Below are positions 44,060 through 53,975 of a DNA stretch of 64,000 bases, in pieces. The notes beneath the pieces were generated by a model that was given only the letters and a program-made list of their open reading frames with translations, searched no databases and was not told the origin of the DNA. Made by a program: the position numbers and the translations under genes. The DNA is from Prorocentrum cordatum (lineage: Eukaryota; Sar; Dinophyceae; Prorocentrales; Prorocentraceae), in NCBI GenBank assembly GCA_963575745.1, contig CAUYUJ010003434.1:1-64000 (forward strand), in the 5' to 3' direction. Numbering within the stretch: the first letter of the stretch is position 1; each line of letters opens with the position of its first letter.

Positions 44060-45485
44060 CACGTCGGCCGCAGTGTTCAGGGTGTGCAAAGGCGGGTCGG
44101 GGGCTTTCCCTTAGAACCTAACAGCCCCAATCTGTCGGATGGGGAGCGGGTTACCTTGCATCCGCATCCCCCACGTGCCTTCGTTCGACGAGGGGTGCCC
44201 CACGGATGCCGGCGCCCCTCGGGCGCGGCGCCCCACGTCCGATGCCTCCGCCGCTGCAAGACTGCACCTCTGGGGCCCGGGCAGCTCCGCGACCAAACAG
44301 GCGTGCACCAGGACTGTGAGGTCCAGCGCGCCCGCTCCCAAAAAAAACAGCAAGTGATGAGACAGTGCCGCGCACGTGCGTAACAGCAGCCTGGAACTTC
44401 ACTTCTCTGGATCAGGAAATCAAACTCACCCGGCACAGGCGTGCAAAGCAATCAGGTGCCATGCGCTGTAACATGCATTACAGCATAATGGCGCGTAGAA
44501 TGACGGCGCCCAACACCTCGTGGCATAACAACATTGTCAATTATAGCGCAGCGCGGCACGGCATGGAGCATCGCATTGCGTTGCATAGCATTGCGTCGCC
44601 TGCCGCAGTATACCGCAAGACAGCATGGCGTTGTATAGCCAACCGTGGCACGGACAATGTACACATGTACAACCGCGTTGCACAACACAACGCAGCAGTG
44701 TTCCGCATCGCTTGCAAGGTGATGCGTGGCACTAGCAAACCACACGCGAACCGTGAGCGAAACTGCCTGACGCCTCCTGTCGGACAGGGTCTCCCATCAC
44801 CGAACACACGAGACACCCTTGGGTAAGCCGAGTAGGGGGTGCGATCGGCGTGGGAGGGCGCAGGCGCGTCGTCGTGAATGCCTGGGGACGCTGAGGCGCG
44901 CTCTTGCACCGGCATGCAAGTGCGCGCCGCGCCCCCTGGATGACCAGGGCGAAGGCACTGTGCAGCACTGCGGCCATGTAACCGATGTGGCAAGCCGAAG
45001 GGGGAGCAGATTGCATGAGATGGAGGAGCGGACCCGATGCCCAAGCTGCTTAGCGCTACCGCTAGCAATTCTAATCATATTGTGCGTAGAGCGTCTGTCG
45101 ATCTCCGAGGTTGGCCATTACCTCCATCGTGAAACGCCCACCACACCTCCTCCTAAAATCCCTGCTCCACCCCGCCTCACGGGTGTTGCTCTCTGGTGCT
45201 CTTTCTAGCTCCTAGACGCTGGAGACGGCCAGCGGGTCTGAGCTGGGTAAGCACAGAGAACACATGTCGAGAGGGGGCGTTGGCGCCGAACTCGTTCATA
45301 ATCGGTCCGTGGACTTCTCCTCGGGCTGAGTTTTTCGAGCCGCGTCCAGCCGTGGCGACGAGAGGGCTCCTCGCTCCCCCCTCTGCTGGCTGGAGCTGGT
45401 GCTGGGCCACCTCAGCCCCCCAGCCGGCTCCAACCCTGAGACCAGCCCAAGACGGCCCAACGACCCCCCCCCCAAAGGCCCCGAG
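44060..45485. other. No recognisable gene
   Basis: Mixed sequence. A stretch at 44450-44720 is AT-richer with repeated GCGTTGCATAGC-like words. No coding domain seen. Confidence 0.5.
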
Positions 45486-45489
45486 ATCT

Positions 45490-45663
45490 CCCTAGGGTTA
45501 GGTCGGGCACGTCCCCCTACAGGCGGATTTTGGACGAAAAATACAACATACTCCAAAGAGCTTTCAAATAGCCACAAATAATCGAAAAATCGTCCCCAAA
45601 CTATTTTTGTCTATATTTGAATATTCCTCCTGTCGAGGGACAGGCCCGACTTAACCCTAGGGG
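45490..45663. mobile_element. Short TIR element, TTAGGTCGGGC family (copy 1)
   Basis: About 174 bp with long inverted ends: CCCTAGGGTTAGGTCGGGC at the left and GGCCCGACTTAACCCTAGGG at the right. The interior is AT-rich (ATAATCGAAAAATCGTCCCC). No coding capacity. Fits a MITE-like element. Confidence 0.75.
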
Positions 45664-45664
45664 T

Positions 45665-46670
45665 ACTAAGCAGCACGGGCACAAGCAGGATCGCAGGAGC
45701 CCCAAAGAAGCCCCCCAAGAGACGCCCAACGAGGCATCCAAGAGAGGCCACACTGCATGAATCGACTGCGCGTGTAGCTTCCGCAGCTCGAGGTCACATC
45801 GGGAAAGCGCTTGGCCTCCATGGTCGGTGCACTTTGGTGCCTGAGTTGCCGCCGCGTTGTGGTCTTGCCCTGGCCAACTGCCCCTGGCTGGCAGCGTTCA
45901 TTGACAGGCGCCCTCCGATGCTGTCGACGTTGCGATTTCTCCATCACGTTTCTGACGGGAACCCCCCATGACAAACCCAGGAGGGCTCGAAGGCGGACCG
46001 ACCACCCTCCAAGACGGACCAATGCTGCCTTGAGAAAGTTCCCAAGACGGTCCCAAACCCAGCCCAGGCGCAGCCAAGCTGGTCGACACGAGCCTCCCGG
46101 GGACGGCCCGGAGACACCACATGCCCCCTAGAGGCCCCAGACGTGCCCCACGCAGGCCCCAGGAGGGTCCGAGGAGCTCCTCCGAGAGTCTCCAAGAAAC
46201 GACCAAGACGCTACCGAAAGCCTCGAGACCGCAACGCAGCAGCCGTGCAACATCGCGAGAGCGCCACGCTGCAGCGTCTTACTGTAGGGCTGCTTCCTAG
46301 ACGGCCCCAGGATGGTTCCACCGAGCCTGTCCAGAGGCCTCGGTGGACCCACCCTGCGTGCATATCGGTGTTGCGCGGGCATGGCGGCGATATTATCCGC
46401 CGGCAGGTCGACTGGGGGTACCCATGCGAAAGGGAGCCCGCTCGACCACATCGCATCTGTTTTGGAAGGGGCGATGCCACGTGGTTCATTGCTTCAGCTC
46501 ACGGTGAGGACGCCTACCGCGCAGAAGGCTCGAACGGACCAACACAGCAACCAACCTGCAGGTGGACAACAAGTATAGAGCTGATCTGAAGATGGACGCA
46601 CCCAGAAAAGTACGTCGAAAACCCCACAAAGCTAGAGTGGCACCCCGTGGATAGTGGCACCACGGCCAGC
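45665..46670. other. No recognisable gene
   Basis: Sequence 3' of the minus-strand 5-alpha-reductase-like gene, so it should include its 3' UTR. Degenerate CCAGGAGGGTCC/CCAAGACGG words occur at 45960-46200. Confidence 0.5.
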
Positions 46671-46674
46671 TGCT

Positions 46675-47974
46675 TCAGAAGAGGAACGGAATCAGGTGCT
46701 TGCGCTCGGCGGGGTAGTTCTTGAACTTTGCATTGTACCACCGTGTCGTCGCAAAGGAACGCCCTGCCAGATAGGAGAGCATGTCTGCAACGACCAGGAA
46801 CGAGTTGAGGTGTTGGGTGACGGCAGCGATACCGAGCCAACTGAGCAACTCGAAAAAGTAATGCGGGGCAGTAACATCCGCCACCGTGCCTCTTGTCATG
46901 TTGAGGCGTGGTAGAATGCCAAGTGCTGCCTGGCTTGGTCTAGTCTTCTAAGGGCCATCCCTCCCCAGCCCAGGAAGCCCCCAAGAGCTTCCGAAGAACC
47001 CCATACGCTGCCAAGAGGCCCCAAGAGGCCACTAAGAGGACTCCAAGAGGCACCTAACAAAGCACCAAGGCCTTCAAGAGCTCCGATGTGTCACGCGTGA
47101 CGGCCTGCCGTGCCTTCTCGAATCGCTGCTACCAATAATGCTGCGCTGGCACGGTGGCAGAATTGCCGGAGGCAGTTCGATACCTGAACATGCCGCCCGA
47201 AGGAACCACATACTTTGAGCTCTCTTCTGCTCCACCCTTCGTCGGGCGCATGGCCGCCAAGAGCCAATGGTGGTAGAGGTTGCCGAGCTGGCCCACGGCG
47301 TTCAGCACAATGCCCGCCAGCAGCATCCGCTGGTCGGCAACGCTGCCGGCATAGTTGGCAATCTGGCGCTGCTGATGATAGAGGAAGAAAATCTGCATGA
47401 ACATAGCCTTTCGGGGTCCGCGCGGATTTCTTGGATCACCACCAAAAACCCTCTCCCTGGCGCGCTCCGCCAGAGTCGCCGCCCGGGGGGGCCCAGCGCC
47501 GACCCGCCGACACGAAAAATCCGCGTGGGGCTCCGAAAGTTCATGCTCATGCTGTTGTTCTTCTTCGAGATGGGCAATGAGAGTGGCCGTGAGCGCATAC
47601 GATGTGCTTACCGGCGCAAGAAAGTCTCCGTTCATTGTCCCGCTGTAGCGGTGCAGGAACAGGCTCTCCAGCACTCGCTTGCCAAAGTGCACAGAGAGAA
47701 GCAGGGCCGTCAGCTTCTCGCGGCCGTTGCCGCTTTTGGGGTCATTCTTCAAATAGGCCAAAGAAACTAGCAGAGCCGGAGAATACAAAAGCGTCATACC
47801 AAGGCGAGATGGGACTTTGAACGCAGCTGTCGCATCTGCGAACTTTGAATAGCCTGCATTGGTTCCCTGCACTTCCTGCAGACCTCCACCAAGTCCTAGA
47901 ACCTGAAGGGAGGTGATGGCCATGTTTGCCTTGTACTGCAGAGCTGGCAAGTGGAGGAGGACCATGGTGCTCAA
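46675..47974 (-). CDS. Steroid 5-alpha-reductase family membrane enzyme (two exons)
   Basis: Exon 1 is 47974-47184 and exon 2 is 46891-46675. Joined they give 335 residues plus stop in one frame. Exon 1: YSKFADATAAFKVPSRLGM, LLLSVHFGKRVLESLFLHRY + SGTMN, and GQLGNLYHHWLLAAMR. It ends in VPSGGMF; exon 2 opens with VTAPHYFFELLSWLGIAAV and closes with RWYNAKFKNYPAERKHLIPF, the diagnostic C-terminus of 3-oxo-5-alpha-steroid 4-dehydrogenases. The family reduces C=C bonds of steroid-type or related lipid substrates with NADPH in ER membranes; the substrate here cannot be told from sequence (enoyl-CoA or polyprenol reductase are alternatives). Residues ~148-191 come from a TIR insert that stays in frame; without it the protein would be about 293 residues, closer to family size. 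Confidence 0.85.
46892..47183 (-). other. GT-AG intron of the 5-alpha-reductase-like gene
   Basis: Donor TTCAG|GTATCG, acceptor ACAAG|AGGC, 292 nt. It splits the codon after GGMF and restores the VTAPHYF frame. The intron holds a CCCAAGAGG minisatellite and one GTGCCAGCGCAGCAT motif. Confidence 0.75.
46970..47075. repeat. CCCAAGAGG minisatellite within the intron
   Basis: Units such as GCCAAGAGGCCCCAAGAGGC, related to the array at 25880-26005. Confidence 0.8.
47408..47539 (-). mobile_element. Introner-like TIR element inside the reductase exon (copy 2)
   Basis: 132 bp with imperfect terminal inverted repeats (CTTTCGGGGTCCGCGCGGAT at one end; ATCCGCGTGGGGCTCCGAAAG, 21 bp, read as ATCCGCGTGG + GGCTCCGAAAG, at the other). 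The core shares TCTCCCTGGCGCGCTCCGCC and GGGGGGGCCCAGCGCCG with the element at 37376-37511. Length is a multiple of three and has no stop, so the host frame stays open. Excision as a 126-nt GA-AG intron (47533-47408) would join HEHELS directly to AMFMQIFFLYHQQ. Confidence 0.7.
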
Positions 47975-48390
47975 ATTTCAAGCAAGAACGACAACGAAGA
48001 CCAACAGCCCGCACCAAACTTCAAGCCAGCAGGGCTTGGTCCAAAATTGCCAGGGAGGCACATGATGCGTCAGACGTAGGCGACAGCGCTTCAGCTTCCC
48101 GGCGAGACAAGACCACGGAGCCTAGTGGAGATACGTCTCATCCTCCCCCTCTCCCCGCCTCCCTCCTTCTCCCCTGCCGCGCTTCCTTCTCGTCCGCCTC
48201 CTCCTCCTCCTCCTCCTCCTCCTCCTGCTTGTCATCCTCCTTCCATTCCCCCCCCCCCTCTCGTCACCCTCCGTCCGCCAAGTATTCGGAAGGCTGGCTT
48301 GGGCTGCATCCGCAGACACGGCCTGGTCCCCATTGGAGGCGGGAGGTGGTCCGAGGAATTGCCAGAGACGTGTGCGCATCCCCGGAGCCT
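47975..48390. other. Upstream region of the reductase gene, then CCT microsatellite
   Basis: No gene recognised. A CTC/CCT tract lies at 48135-48235. No promoter motif or SL relic seen. Confidence 0.4.
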
Positions 48391-48394
48391 CCCC

Positions 48395-48545
48395 AGACAT
48401 CTAGCTGCTCCACTTGTTTTGGTGTGTGGACCCCGGAGGTCCGGGCCACTTCCCCGGGACCAGTTTCTCGTCCTGAATAATTGTTTGACACTCCCCAGGC
48501 CCTGGCGAGGGCCCCTGGCGGCCGAAAACGGCCCAAATCCCGCCG
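48395..48545 (+). repeat. Dispersed repeat, GTGGACCCCGGAGGTCCGG type (copy 1)
   Basis: CAGACATCTAGCTGCTCCA, GTGTGGACCCCGGAGGTCCG, CCACTTCCCCGGGACC, TCGTCCTGAATAATTG and GGCGAGGGCCCC recur in the same order and orientation at about 62960-63095. Confidence 0.8.
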
Positions 48546-48694
48546 CTCTAAAATGTTTTCGAAGCGTCGGATCAGGCTCCCCGGCACTTCCCTGTGCCTC
48601 CCTCCTTCCATTTGGCAGGGGTGGCGTCTGGCCCCCCAGGAAGCAGGAAGGAAGGGAGGACAAAGGAAATAGGGCAGGGCGAGGTCCTCCCCCA

Positions 48695-49430
48695 TCCCTC
48701 CTCCTCCTCCTCCTCCTCCTTCTCCTCCTCCTCCTCGTCCGTCCTTCTCCTCCTCCTCCTCCTCCTCCTCCTCCTCCTCGTCCTCAATCCTCCTCCTCCT
48801 CCTCCTCCTCCTCCTCCTCCTCCTCCTCCCTCCTTCATCCTTCTCCTCCTCCTCGTCCTCCATCCTCCTCGTCCTCCTCCTCCTCCTCCTCCTCCTCCCC
48901 CTCCTGCTGCTCCTCCTCCTCCTCCTCCTCCTCCTCCATGCTTCTCCTCCTCCTCCTCTTCCTCCGTCCTCTCCTCCACCTCCTCCTCCTCCCTCATCAT
49001 CATCAGCATCATCATCAGCATCATCATCACCACCATCATCATCACCATCATCAGCAGCATCATCATCACCATCATCATGATGATTATCCTCACCATCATC
49101 ACCACCATCATCATCAGCATCATCATCATCACCATGACGATGATGAGGATGAGGATGACGATCATCGTCGTCAACACCATCATCGTCGTCATCACCAACA
49201 TCAGCATCGTCTGTCTCGTCCTGCTCGTCCTCATCCTCCGCACTCCTCCCATCCTTCTCATCTCATCCTCATCCTTCTCATCCTTCTCATCCTCATCCTT
49301 CTCATCCTTCTCATCCTCATCCTTCTCATCCTCATACTTCTCATCTCATTCTCATTCTCATCCTTCTCATCCTCATCCTCCAAACTCCTCCCTCCTCCTC
49401 CATCCTCTCCCTCCTCCTCCCTCCACGCGG
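48695..49430. repeat. CCT, CAT and CTCATCCTT microsatellites
   Basis: CCT tracts (48695-48985), then CAT/ATC trinucleotides (48990-49215), then (CTCATCCTT)n (49250-49395). Ser/His-rich ORFs are spurious. Confidence 0.95.
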
Positions 49431-49439
49431 CGGAGAGGA

Positions 49440-50345
49440 AGTGATGGGAGGGAGAGGGAGCGGGAGCGGCGGCTCCTGCACGATCCTGGCCGGCCGTGCC
49501 CCTCCCCGCCTCCCTCTCCCCGCCCTCTTCCCTCTCTGCAGGGGCCCCAGGACACACGAATAAATACACACAAATAGCAGGAATCCCCATATTTCCCCAT
49601 ATGTTCTGGGTGTTTGTCTTCCCCCCCACTTCCCATATTTTCCCATATTCTCTGGGGAATCGACGATTAATCGTGTCTGTGTGTTTGTTTCCCTCCCGAC
49701 TCTCGCTGTCTCACCCACCTTCTCGGAACGTGGGTACCAGAGGTGCGCCTGACAAAGCTCGGACAGCTCACAAGGCGCAGTCAGCGCCGGCGCTACGTGC
49801 ACAGCCAGAGTCGACGGCTAGATGCCGACAGGAAACCTGTTTAGCCGCCTTGGCCACGAGGAGGGGGGAGGGGAAGGGATCCTTCTTGGCCTCCTTTTTG
49901 GTCTCCTTCTTGGCCTCCTTCTTGGGCTCGGCGGCTGGTGCGGCCTCACGGTTGTTCATCCCCCAAGGCTGCAGCCGTAATGACACCATCCCACCCTCGT
50001 GCCGCACACTTCTCAGCACACTCGCCCTCATCAGGGACTGCCTTCGTGTCCATGTATACGTGCACCACCAATCCACTATCTGATCCCTGGCTCCCTCGCC
50101 GCACGCTTCTCCTGAAACGTCGTCCCCTCTGCTCCCTCCGCTGGCGGATAGCCACTGTGGTCAGAGAAATTGTCCTGAGAGGGGGAACGTCAGGGAGAGA
50201 ATGGCTCGGGGCGAGAAGGGGAAATATCGACCTGACCACGGAGATATACATCGCCGATTGATGGGCCGATGGCGACACCGAAGCTCCTGGGCGGGGTATG
50301 CTATCAGGCGCCTGTCGGGGTGTGCGATTGGGGGTGGGCGCATTC
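49440..50345. other. No recognisable gene
   Basis: Mixed sequence. A minus-strand ORF at 50076-49768 contains AEPKKEAKKETKKEAKKD, derived from a small GGCCTCCTTCTT repeat at about 49880-49930. No domain recognised. Confidence 0.45.
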
Positions 50346-50351
50346 CCCCCT

Positions 50352-50526
50352 GAACCTAAACTTAGGTCGGGCCTGTCCTCCTACGGGGGAGTTTGGACGA
50401 CAAATGAAACATGCTCAAACAATTTCCAAAATATGCCCAAACATATTACAAAATGGTCCCCAGAATATATTTTGACTACTTTTGAAATATCCCCCCTGTA
50501 GATGGACAGGGCCGACTTGAACCTGA
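50352..50526. mobile_element. Short TIR element, TTAGGTCGGGC family (copy 2)
   Basis: Ends GAACCTAAACTTAGGTCGGG and GGGCCGACTTGAACCTGA, about 175 bp. Interior AAAATGGTCCCCAGAATATA is close to that of the copy at 56157-56325. Confidence 0.8.
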
Positions 50527-50664
50527 GCCCTCCGAGCGTTGACCTCCAATGGCGGACACCCCGAAGCCGCGGGGGACCGCCGAGAAGCGACGAAGGCGTC
50601 CGAAAGCCCCGCGGCTCATCCCAAAGGGAAGGGCCGGGCGAAAGGGGGGGATAGCAAAGGGGGG

Positions 50665-50705
50665 GTTTGAGAATCAGCTCACGTAGCTACGTAGCTGATT
50701 TTCCC
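50665..50705. other. Palindromic hairpin
   Basis: AATCAGCTCACGTAGC is followed at once by its near inverse, TACGTAGCTGATT. Confidence 0.7.
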
Positions 50706-50759
50706 GGCGCCCAAATTTCGTACCCCCCCCCCTTTCCCAATTCCCCCCTTTCGTCCGGC

Positions 50760-51005
50760 TCTTCCCCAGGCAAGGGCCAGGAGAGCCCAGGATCGAATCG
50801 ATAAGGCCAACCGGCGACCGAAAGGAGTCAGCTCGGAGGGAATCGGCAGCCAGAAGTCGGGAGGAGTCGAATCGGCAGAAACCGGCAGGGCAGTAAGGCC
50901 TCGTGGAGGAATCGGGAAATTCAAATCGGAAGCCCAAGTAAAACATAATCGAAATCGGAAGCCATCAAAATCGAATCGAATCGAATCGATGCGAGCCCTG
51001 GAAGG
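50760..51005. repeat. Dispersed repeat, AATCGGCAGCC type (copy 2)
   Basis: Same words and order as 36896-37165, ending in an AATCG array and GCGAGCCCTGG. No gene is recognised from 51006 to 51540. Confidence 0.75.
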
Positions 51006-51544
51006 GCCGATTTTTTTTGTAAGGCACGCCCGTGTCCGCGGCCAGGAAACTGAACATTCTCAACTGAAAATGGTCGGTTCCTCTTGCGCGGGAGACTCCA
51101 TGAACATTGGCCACTGCGCCGGCCTCAAGCCCCTCGCCCCGGCCGGCGTCGCCTCGCTGAAGAGGCGGGGCTCCGGTCTTCGCAAACCCGGGTCAGCCAA
51201 TATGTGCGGCCGCCTCGCGGCCACGAGCGGCTCGCTAACCTGGGTCAGCCAGAGGGGGTCTTCGCAGGATCCTGCAGGATCTGGCGCCCTGGCTGACCCC
51301 CGTTTGCATTGACCCCCGTCTCAAGGCTCCCGAAAGAGGAGGCGCTCCTCCTCCGGGGACAGCGCGGGGAGGCAGGCGTGGACCATGGCCGCTGCCCGGC
51401 GCCGTGGTCCACGGAGGGGCCGACTTTCCCTCGGGCCATCGGGCGCACCCGCCCGACGAGGCCCCGTGGGCCGTGGGCTCTCCAGCGCTCCGCCACCAGG
51501 CAACGCTGCACCGCTGCTCGCGCACGCCGGGGCCCCCTTGGAGG

Positions 51545-51694
51545 GGGAGAGGGAGGAGGGAGGAGGAGGAGGAGGAGGAGGAGGAGGAGGAGGAGGAGGT
51601 GGAGGAGGAGGAGGACGGGGACGAGGACGAGTAGGGAGGAGGAGGAGTGAGGAGGGAGGAGGAGAAGGGGGAGGAGGAGGAGGAGGAGGAGGAG
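51545..51694. repeat. (GGA)n microsatellite before the gap
   Basis: GGA tract running into the assembly gap. GAC units follow the gap at 51795-51830. Confidence 0.9.
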
Positions 51695-51794
51695 NNNNNN
51701 NNNNNNNNNNNNNNNNNNNNNNNNNNNNNNNNNNNNNNNNNNNNNNNNNNNNNNNNNNNNNNNNNNNNNNNNNNNNNNNNNNNNNNNNNNNNNN
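51695..51794. other. Assembly gap (100 N)
   Basis: Exactly 100 N between GGA and CGA microsatellites, so true gap size and the linkage across it are unknown. Confidence 1.
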
Positions 51795-51828
<34 letters not shown>

Positions 51829-52059
51829 CAGAGCAAGTCCAGCACGCATAACTGATGCTGTAATGCGCCCTCTCGTCCCAAGTCCCCTCGTCATAAATCA
51901 GTACAGCCAGACCTGGGACGGAACAACACCCTACAAGAACACGAGACGCTCCGCTGGCCCAGACGGAAGATCCTTCGCGGGTTCCCCCCCCAGGATGCAC
52001 AACAACATCCAACAGACACGGAGAACATCCATCCAGGGGGGGAGGAGAAGGAAGAGGAT

Positions 52060-52130
52060 AGGAGGAGGAGGAGGAGGAGGAGGAGGAGGAGGAGGAGGAG
52101 GAGGAGGAGGCTGAGGAGGAGGAGGATGCA
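52060..52130. repeat. (GGA)n microsatellite
   Basis: GGA tract. Sequence from 52131 to 52490 is unique with no recognised gene. Confidence 0.9.
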
Positions 52131-52493
52131 CGAAGAACATCCAAGAGCCGACCTCGATCTCATGCCGCGGTCCGACCGTGCGCGCGCATGCCTCCTCGCA
52201 GCCGGGGCCCGCAGCCCTGCCACAGATCCTCCAGGACCCGGGCGGGCTGCAGCGGTGCTGCTCCCACGGGCCCCGCCAGAGGTACGGTCAAGACGTGTAC
52301 TGAGAGGACGGGTGGTAACTCTTCGATCCTTGGGTCGGCGGCGAGCGAGGGGGGCAAGTGAGAAGGAGAAGGCCGTCTCAGAGCGCGGCGGGACTTCTCA
52401 GGAGCCCCGGCGCCTCCGGAGAAGAGTTCGGCGTTCTCGGGGAGAAGGCCCAGAAAATTCCTCCGAATGCCTGGGGACTGTGAAAGGAACGGT

Positions 52494-52655
52494 GGTAAAG
52501 GGCGCAAGACCCTTGGAGGCCGAAGTTGGGTTTTTCCTGGGCGACGGGCGACCAGTGAAGACGGCGAAGGACAGGCCGCAGAGGCAAGGACACACGAGAG
52601 CACCCTGGAGGAGGGCGCGCGTCCCTACTGGGCGCGTTGACTGCAGTGGCACGGC
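52494..52655 (+). mobile_element. Short element, GCAAGACCCTTGGAGGCCG family (copy 1)
   Basis: AAGGGCGCAAGACCCTTGGA, GGCCGAAGTTGGGTTTTT and GCGCGCGTCCCTACTGGG, then GTTGACTG. These match the TIR element at 59951-60125 in order. Its left inverted repeat is badly diverged. Confidence 0.65.
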
Positions 52656-52694
52656 TGATGGACAACGTCCTGCAGCTTTGGTGCTGGTTCACCA

Positions 52695-52875
52695 GGAGGA
52701 GGAGGAGGAGGAGGAGGAGGAGGAGGAGGAGGAGGAGGAGGAGGAGGAGGAGGAGGAGGAGGAGGAGGAGGAGGGGGAGGGGGAGGAGGAGGGCGGAGGG
52801 CGGAGGGCGGAAGGCGGAGGAGGAGGAGGAGGAGGAGGAGGAAGAGGAGGAGGGGGAGGAGGAGGAGGAGGAGTC
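52695..52875. repeat. (GGA)n with GGAGGGC variants
   Basis: GGA tract with GGGCGGA units. Confidence 0.95.
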
Positions 52876-53399
52876 GAGCGTGCTCAGGAGCGCGTGTCAG
52901 CCGTGATCTACTGGCAATCTGGTGTATCTGTGCATGCACATGCAGGGACGGCGCTCAGGAGAAGAACCTCGGAGCACCCAGGGCAGACATCGCTGTCGCG
53001 CGGTACATGCCGCGACAGGTTGATCTGCTTCACTTTGACGGCAGGCCCGCGGCCCCATGGCCAGATATTCCACCGCCCAACCTTCGTGTCGAAGCCCGTG
53101 TTGGTCCCTGGGATGCCGTTCAGATCAGTCCGTCCGACTAACCCCTGAATCCGAACATGCGACACACTGCCTTGCAAGAAACAGGGGTCATCGTCTTCTT
53201 CGCTTGGTACTGCGTCTGTTTCTTGTTCTGTTTCTTCATCTCTTCCTTTTTCATCTTCTTCTGCTTCTTCACTTTTGTCTTTGACTTTGTCTTCGTCTTC
53301 CACTTTGCCCCTGCCTCCTTCCCTGCATTTGCCTTTGTCTTTATCTATGTATTCTCCTTTGTTTTGTCTTTATCTTTGTCCTTGTCGTCCGCAGCGCGG

Positions 53400-53975
53400 G
53401 GGTCGTAGTTCTTGTATTCGTCTTCTGTCGGCTCTTCATCCTTAAGCTTATATTTGTCTTTTTCTGTTTCGGCTTCTGACACAGATCTTGATCCGCTGTT
53501 GGAGCTTGGTTGGAGCCAAGGGCTTCTTGCTGGGTGGCCTTGTCCCAGCTTGCCGCCGCTTCGCTTTCGCCTTTGTCTTTGTCTTTATCTTTGTCGTTGT
53601 CCTCGTCGTTAACTGTGTCTTTGTCTTTGACCTTTGCTTCTGGCCGAGCTTGGTCTTTGTCCTCTTCCTTGTCCGTGTCTTTGTGGGGCCTTTCCTTGTC
53701 TTCGTCTTTTTTCGTATCTTCATCTTTGTGCTTTTCTTTGCCATTTTCTTTGTCGGAATCTTGAACCAGATCTTGATCCGCCTTTGGAGCTCGGTTGGAG
53801 CCGAGAGCTCCCTGCTGGGTGGCCTTGTCCCAGCTTGCCGCCGCTTCGCTTTCGCCTTTGTCTTTGTCTTTATATTAGTCGTTGTCCTCGTCGTTAACTG
53901 TGTCTTTGTCTTTGACCTTTGCTTCTGGCCGAACTTGGTCTTTGTCCTCTTCCTTGTCCGTGTCTTCATGGGGCC
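53400..53975 (-). repeat. 285-bp tandem duplication in an Asp/Lys-rich tail
   Basis: Two copies exactly 285 bp apart (e.g. GGGTGGCCTTGTCCCAGC at about 53532 and 53817). On the minus strand each encodes KDKDTVNDEDND, KGESEAAASWDKATQQ and APxADQDL. 285 is 95 codons, so the duplication kept frame. In the upstream copy (minus sense) two base changes turn GAC AAA GAT into GAC TAA TAT, creating the present stop at 53875-53877. Confidence 0.85.

Noticed and set aside
44365-44826. 153-residue plus-strand ORF with normal-looking composition
   Set aside because: It derives from a stretch of repeated GCATTGCG/GCATAGC words, both strands are equally open, and no domain is visible.
48125-49444. 439-residue Pro/Ser/His-rich ORF
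   Set aside because: It reads CCT and CAT microsatellites; the same holds for the GGA-derived ORFs at 13908-14822, 29978-31387 and 40211-40645.
51245-52144. ORFs crossing the N gap
   Set aside because: They pass through 100 unknown bases and GGA tracts and have no support.
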